A stretch of DNA of 64,000 nucleotides from the NCBI GenBank assembly GCA_032164245.1, contig JAVMKO010000003.1, positions 42,348,890 through 42,412,889 of the forward strand, written 5' to 3'. The translations under genes and the position numbers were made by a program. Below, one piece after another: positions 58,473-64,000 of this stretch; within the stretch, counting starts at the first letter, position 1; each line of letters opens with the position of its first letter. Under the pieces are notes generated by a model. The model searched no databases. It was given only the letters and a program-made list of their open reading frames with translations, and was not told the DNA's origin. The DNA comes from Sternotherus odoratus. Lineage: Eukaryota > Chordata > Testudines > Kinosternidae.

Positions 58473-59572
58473 CTGGACCAGCAATGAATTCATGCCAAGT
58501 CCTTAGGGCAAGTTAATCATTAATAAATGCTTCCTTTCAAAATCATGACTCATCTTATCCCTAAAGGCACACTCACCAGAGGTTCCTTCACCAGCTGGGG
58601 TACCACATTGGGAGGGTTGAGAGGCTGTGATAAACAGCTCCTGGCTGTCTGCTAACAGGATTTCTCAGCTTGCCTCCTGCTGTTCCATGATATTTCCATC
58701 CTCACCACCTTCGTCATCATCTGAATCCTCCTCATGCCTGATGATTATCCTATCCGTGGAGTCCACGGACACAAGTGCGACGGTTGTGGGGGCGCCCTCC
58801 ATTATCTGATTCAGTTCGTTGTAGAACCGACATGTCCATGGCGGGCCCCCAGAGCGTCCATTTGCCTCTTTTGTTTTCTGGAACGCTTGCCTCAGCTCCT
58901 TAATTTTCACGTGGCACTGTTTGGCATCCCTGTTGTGGTCCCTTTCCAGCATGACCTCGGAGACTCTGGCAAACGTGTTGGCATTCTGTTTGTTGGAACA
59001 GAGTTCCAACATCACGGATTCCTCTCCCCAGATAGTGATCAGATGCAACACCTGACGATTGGATCATGCTGGAGCTCTTTTCCTCTTGTTGGTCTCCTGT
59101 GCTGCTGATCTCTGTATGGTGGTGGCTTGTGCTACTGAGCTCTGCATGTCAGCTTGTGATACTGGGCTCTGAATGGCGACTGACCTGTTCAGGTGAGCTC
59201 GCCATGCTGGCCAAACAGGAAATGAAATTCAAATGTTCCCGGGGCTTTTCCTGTCTACCTGGCTAGAGCAGCGAGTTGAGAGTGCTGTCCAGAGCAGTCA
59301 CAGTGGAGCAGTGAGGCTGTCCAGAGCGGTCACAATGGAGCATTGTGGGACAGCCGCTGGAGGCCAATAACGTCCCCATGTGTCCTCAGTACTCCACAAT
59401 CGACCCAGAGAGGTCGATTTCAGCGTTACACCTCTTGTTAAGAAGGAGTACAGAAATCAATTTTGAGGACCCTTTAAATCGACGCAAATGGCGGCCGTGT
59501 GAGGATGGGTACAGTTTTATTTCGACTTAACGACACTAAAGTCGACGTTAAGCCATAGTGGGGACCAGGCTC

Positions 59573-60239
59573 TAGAATCAAAGAGTCAAAGGTGTTAACA
59601 CGACCCTGAAACTGTCCAATACTTATCAGTGTTACAGAAGGTCTGGGTTTGGTAGACAGAGACTTCGGCCTGCTTAGTACCATGGCAAACACAGCATTAA
59701 ATAGCCTTTTAACATTTTATTAAAGATACAGAAAAAGAAGGAAAACAGTTAAAGCTTTTCAAATATAAATTATTAAATTAGGCTTTTATTGTAATGATAA
59801 CTCTTATTCCCTTTTCTTTTAGCTGTTGAGCTTTTTCATAGGGAAAATCCCTTGTTTGACAGTCTTTTAGATACTATGAAGATGGCATTAATTGTTTTTT
59901 TCTGTGAAAAGAGAAGAAGTTAGTTGAAATGGGCTGGAACTGTTGTTATTGCTGTTGCTATTGAAATCTGATCCCATTTCCTAGAAGACAAAATAAGACA
60001 AACACACACAAAAGAGGAAAGAAAAGAACAGCAAAGATAGAAAACACAGCTCCTGTCTCTGGCATCGATTCTTATTTGCTGTTTCACTGCTGAAGAAATA
60101 CCTAGTCTTATAGGCACTCTGAGACATGGCAAACTTGTACCAGCATTGGGCTATTTAAGACATTGCTGTTAGCAGCCTCTTTCTGATCACAGGCTTACAA
60201 CAGTGGTGCAAAATATGCATTCTTTGCCAACTACGCCAG
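59573..60239. other. AT-rich non-coding stretch
   Basis: Only short ORFs without domains. Nothing recognised. Confidence 0.4.
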
Positions 60240-60475
60240 ACTCTGATGAAACAGAAGGCAATTGGAAAGAAAAGAATATATGTTTTTATTAGCACAAATT
60301 CCATTGGTGAAAGAGACAAGCTTTCAAACAAAACAAAGCTCTTCTTTACTTCTGGGAAAGGTAGAAGAAGAGCTCTTGTCTCTCTCACCAACAGGAGTTG
60401 GTCCAATTAAAGATATTGCCTCACCCACCTTGTCTCTCTAATATCCTGGGACTGACACAGCTACAACTACACTGC
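60240..60475. repeat. Inverted pair of interspersed-repeat tails
   Basis: The plus strand from about 60365 reads 'agaagagctcttgtctctctcaccaacaggagttggtccaattaaagatatt'. The minus strand from about 60345 reads 'agaagagctttgttttgtttgaaagcttgtctctttcaccaatggaatttgtgctaataaaaa'. These are two diverged copies of one tail arranged head to head. The plus copy ends in 'cacagctacaactacactgcata'. The tail style resembles Penelope-related repeats, but the family is uncertain. Confidence 0.5.
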
Positions 60476-63400
60476 ATACATTAAAAAAAATGTATGACAC
60501 CAGTTCAAGAAAGTGAACACAGATCTTCCTCGGGACAATATATGAGATAGTTGACCTTCCAACAGGTTATTTTTCTCATCACCCATTGCACTCAATTCAA
60601 TAATATAAACCCGTCTGGTTTTTATGGAATCCCCCTGCAAACTCAGAGACTTTAATTTCACATGTTGTGTGAAGGATGATTGCTTCAAGGAGTTTTTGTT
60701 GAATGTGCCCATTAGTCATCTTTTGGCACTAGGTGTGGTCTCGGCTGCTATGTGGTGGTAGTGGTGAGTTCAGCGATAAGGACAGTCAAATTGATGTTAA
60801 ATCTCAGAGGGAGAAAATATATAAGATTTATCACAAGGAGCAAAGATGAGAAAAAACGGTGTGGTATCTTTTGTTGTTCTTGGGCTTCCCCTCCTCCCCC
60901 TTTTGACAATGCCATGCTACTTCCTCATAAAAAAAAAGGTAATACATCTCATTGCAGTGACTCTGTCAAGCAGGTTGACAGGCTGAACACACATATATAA
61001 TGCAGTTTCTGAAAAATAATCCATCTGATGCCAGGTCACATGAATGAGCCATGAGCATTTATCAGCAGTGTCTGAATATTTAGAGCAGAAAAAAACCACC
61101 AAGATTTGCCTTAAAAGTTACTGGGCTTTGTGACATATACATTTATGAAGCTTGTAGACAATCAAATATTGTCAGTGTTGTACAAACACCTAATTTGATA
61201 GACCAAGTACATGAGACAATATATGTTAAAAATAGCTCTCTATTGTTTTGCTTTAGATACAACATCTATCATAGCCTGTAATGAAACTGTGAGAACCCGG
61301 TATGTCACTTCCTTTATTCCAGCAGCAATCATAAAATATCTCGCGTCAAGTATGTTCAGAGTCCTTTGTGGGTTTCATTTCATTATTTGGCTGAATATAG
61401 TCCTGCAGCACAAGTAATGTTCAGTTACCTGGGGTCATTTTGATTCATAGTTGTTCTGCAGATCTGTCATTTATAAATACAAGGGGTCCTTGTATACTCA
61501 ATCATAAATTGTTCATTATACCTTCAATGTCTTCACACTTGCTAAAGTCAATAAAATATATGATATTTTCTTAGAAAAATGAACAGCTTTCAAAAAATTA
61601 AACTTATTTGTATCATCTTCTTAAACATTCAAGTGCGCCCTCCGTTCTTGAATTAAATAGACTTCTGATAGAGGTTTTAGAGAATTTTTAAAGCCATTGT
61701 ATGAAAAGCTGTGAAAATTCTTACTTCAAATTTGTTTATGCACTAGTTCTCCAGATTTGCCTTTAGCTGAAAAAAGCAATGCTTCTAAATTATAGTCTGC
61801 TGAATAATGTTTGGATAGTTCAATTCAAACAACAGACACAAAAGACAGTGAAATTAAGGTCATAAGGATACACTTATGATTTTATATATTTTTGGAAACC
61901 TATTACCCTAACATACAAAATGGACTGGATTTTCAAAACAATGTGTGTTGTTTGCACATATACAAAGCTGAAATTTTGAATCGAATTGTCTTCATAAGCA
62001 GGTATGCCAACTTTTTTAAATGGGGTATATATATAAATCTGTGGGACTTGCCCTGCATTGTCTAGCAAGGGACTAAATGAGTACAGACAATAGCCTATCT
62101 TAACTCTGCAGGTGAGGAGTAAAGAATATTGGCAGAGCAAGGTGTGGATGATTACTCATGCCTATTACTAAGCTTCATGAGCTCCATGAACAAATACAAT
62201 AGAGAGCTAATAGTCTGTTATTTTCCATGATGAGTACATTCAAGAAAGAGAGACTCAGCTCAAGTATATCCTATGGTTGCTAAGGAGAATAGTGAGGGGA
62301 AGAAGAAAGGAATTCTCTTCCTATTGCTAGGGAGTGGCAATGGAGCCTCTCTGTGTAGGTTACTCCAGCCAAATAACGATTTTATATAACTATAGTGCCT
62401 CCCTCATCATAGGAGGACCCAGGTCTACCTAATAACAGTTCCTCTGACCCTTCACTTTCAATTTTTTTCTGCCACTGAAATAGCCTAGTCAACACTTGCT
62501 TTACAAATAAGAAAGAATCTACATCTTAAAACCAAACAACATTTAAGTGGGAAAGTGTATGAACAGGCTTATTTATTTGTAGACCAGAAATAAGCCATAG
62601 ACACACTTTCTCCAAGGTATCTTAAAACACATACTCCTTCAGACTTTGTACAATCCCCTATACCATGTCATTTTTTTTAAATAAAGCACAACACTTTTGT
62701 TTTATACTCATCCCTACCTCTGGGTGAAAGCATAAACCTATCACATGGCTCAGATTGTATTCATGACAGAGTGTTGATAATCGCCTATTCCCTCTCCTCT
62801 CAGATTTATGTTTAACAACAAATTTTTAAAAGAACAAAAGATAAAAAAAGATCTGTCACGTCAAAGGGGAGTTTATTGCTTTCATAGACGGTAATCATGT
62901 TAAAGGACTATGGTCATTCACCATTGTAAATTGCCCACCCAGTAAATAATATTTCAGTTGTTTGTAAGGGGCATTTTATGGAAACTCATTCCTTCTACAG
63001 TAGCACAGTTTTGTTCTCTTGATAACAACTGCTTTGTTGCTAAATAAAACAAGTTACACATCATCTTCAAATATCAAGCTTAATGTTATACCAATACATA
63101 TGTCCAAAGCCTCTTTTTGAATGAGAAATGATAAATTAAACTCTAGGCTCCTAAGTACCATTGCTGTGCATAATTTTTGTTCCATGACTGAAAAAGTCTT
63201 ATCACAGCTCATTCTGTTGTATTTCTTTTGGTTTATTTTTTTTCTTAATGTGTCTGTCATAGCATGTGGGTATAAAGTGGAATACATTTTCTGTAATATC
63301 TTGTGATTCATAAGAGAGAACTCATCTGTTCCTTTTTCTGTGGGGGTGGTCAGTCATAGATATCTATAATTTTTGCCAGACCATGGCCTACCACAATTAT

Positions 63401-64000
63401 ATATATATACTGAGTTTCTTGCAGGCCAAATTATATTTTCTAGATGTGCTGTTTGCAATTGGCTATACCGAGTTAACAGCCAGATGCTCAATATGCTCTT
63501 GCCAGGTTTTACATAAGGTGATAATGACAACTAGTGAGCTGTTGCATAAACTTCAGCACCTACTAAAATAGTATACATGAGGCCTTGCTAAGTTCCTGGG
63601 AGTTCAGATGGAATTATTTTTAAATTCTATAAGCTGAGGAGAGTGAAGAATGCTGTTAGAAATGTTATTATGAGAACATCATCATGATTTTCTGGTACAG
63701 TACAAAATCTTTGGTTATTGCGGGGCTAGCAGCAGCCTCTGTATTAAGTAATTATTATTTGTTCTTAGCTAAAATTTCAAATTTGGTTGTCTGACAAGAA
63801 TATGTGGTTGTCTCATTTTCAGGCGGTGGGCTCATTGCCTCATGTAAATTGAAATGAAATATTGCTTCTGCTAAGTCTATCTAAAGACATCTCTCTATTC
63901 TAGTTTGGACCATCTTGACACCTTTTTACTCGATTGTTTTTATTCTGTCCGACTCTCCCTTGGTGTTAAATATTTAGTTTTGTCCGCACATTAACCTGAG
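60476..64000. other. AT-rich non-coding stretch to window end
   Basis: No gene, RNA or named repeat recognised. ORFs up to 88 codons lack domains. Short AT-dinucleotide runs at about 62025-62035 and 63399-63409. Confidence 0.4.

Larger units (their letters stand above)
57066..59147 (-). pseudogene. Harbinger Myb/SANT-like DNA-binding gene, two exons, two nonsense codons
   Basis: The second Harbinger gene, which in this superfamily helps transposase bind DNA and enter the nucleus. Exon 1 runs 59147-58577 and exon 2 57589-57066. A GTGAGT donor starts the intron at 58576 and a TTTGCCCACAG acceptor ends it at 57590, and the phase is kept (365 codons with stop). The Myb/trihelix region shows 'AKQCHVKIKELRQAFQKTKE' and 'WTCRFYNEL'. 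It is followed by an acidic DSDDDEGGED patch, and in exon 2 a basic RKRKKK motif and a long Arg/Glu/Gln-rich coiled coil. TGA at 59066-59064 replaces what should be the first Trp of the fold, and another TGA lies at 58667-58665. So the gene is dead. Confidence 0.8.
55155..59572. mobile_element. Harbinger (PIF) DNA transposon, two-gene, decayed
   Basis: About 4.4 kb with a DDE transposase on the plus strand and a spliced Myb/SANT-like gene on the minus strand, the gene pair that defines Harbinger/PIF elements. Ends are imperfect inverted repeats: GGTATGTCTTCACTAC on the left and the complement of ATAGTGGGGACCAGGCTC on the right. A TAG triplet flanks each side, a weak candidate for the 3-bp duplication (TWA would be usual), so borders may be off by a few bases. 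Both genes carry nonsense codons, so this copy is not autonomous. The end style ('TCTACACT') resembles several MITEs in this window. Confidence 0.85.

Overview
This is AT-rich, repeat-dense vertebrate DNA with no host exon, tRNA or rRNA gene that I can recognise. The repeats point to a sauropsid, most probably a turtle. They include CR1 LINE fragments, a Penelope-like element with a tail that I associate with turtle genomes, a two-gene Harbinger transposon, and many small DNA-transposon derivatives (MITEs). The species is inference; the repeats themselves are read from the sequence. Everything that looks coding here belongs to mobile elements.

The centrepiece is a complete, GC-rich LTR retrotransposon on the minus strand at 16202-23540. 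It has TG...CA LTRs, a perfect 5-bp target duplication (ACATC) and a polypurine tract. One uninterrupted 1644-codon frame encodes Gag with a zinc knuckle, protease, integrase with a GPY/F module, reverse transcriptase and RNase H. Integrase lies before reverse transcriptase. That is the order of Ty1/copia, but the enzymes are Ty3/gypsy-like, which matches the small Gmr1-like group described from deuterostomes. The frame also reads through the polypurine tract into the 3' LTR, so its last 217 residues, a Pro/Glu/Tyr-rich repeated tail, are encoded by U3. The two LTRs carry 12 and 9 copies of a 44-bp tandem repeat.

Layout: 1-10 kb has CR1 pieces, SINE-like pieces and MITEs. 10.1 kb has a long hairpin. 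11.9-13.0 kb is a Penelope-like element with a GIY-YIG endonuclease and a hammerhead-like core. 13.1-14.9 kb packs a Tigger-like MITE with a GC minisatellite, a hAT fragment, a solo LTR and another MITE. 15.5-16.1 kb is the end of a non-LTR reverse transcriptase. 16.2-23.5 kb is the Gmr1-like element. 23.5-55 kb is mostly featureless AT-rich DNA with MITEs, SINE-like repeats and a solo LTR inserted into the endonuclease region of an older CR1. 55.2-59.6 kb is a Harbinger element with a transposase on the plus strand and a spliced Myb/SANT-like gene on the minus strand. Both genes carry nonsense codons, and the Myb intron holds an unexplained 96-residue ORF. 59.6-64 kb is AT-rich with an inverted repeat.

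All coordinates and motif positions were read by eye. Family assignments rest on recognisable motifs and not on searches.
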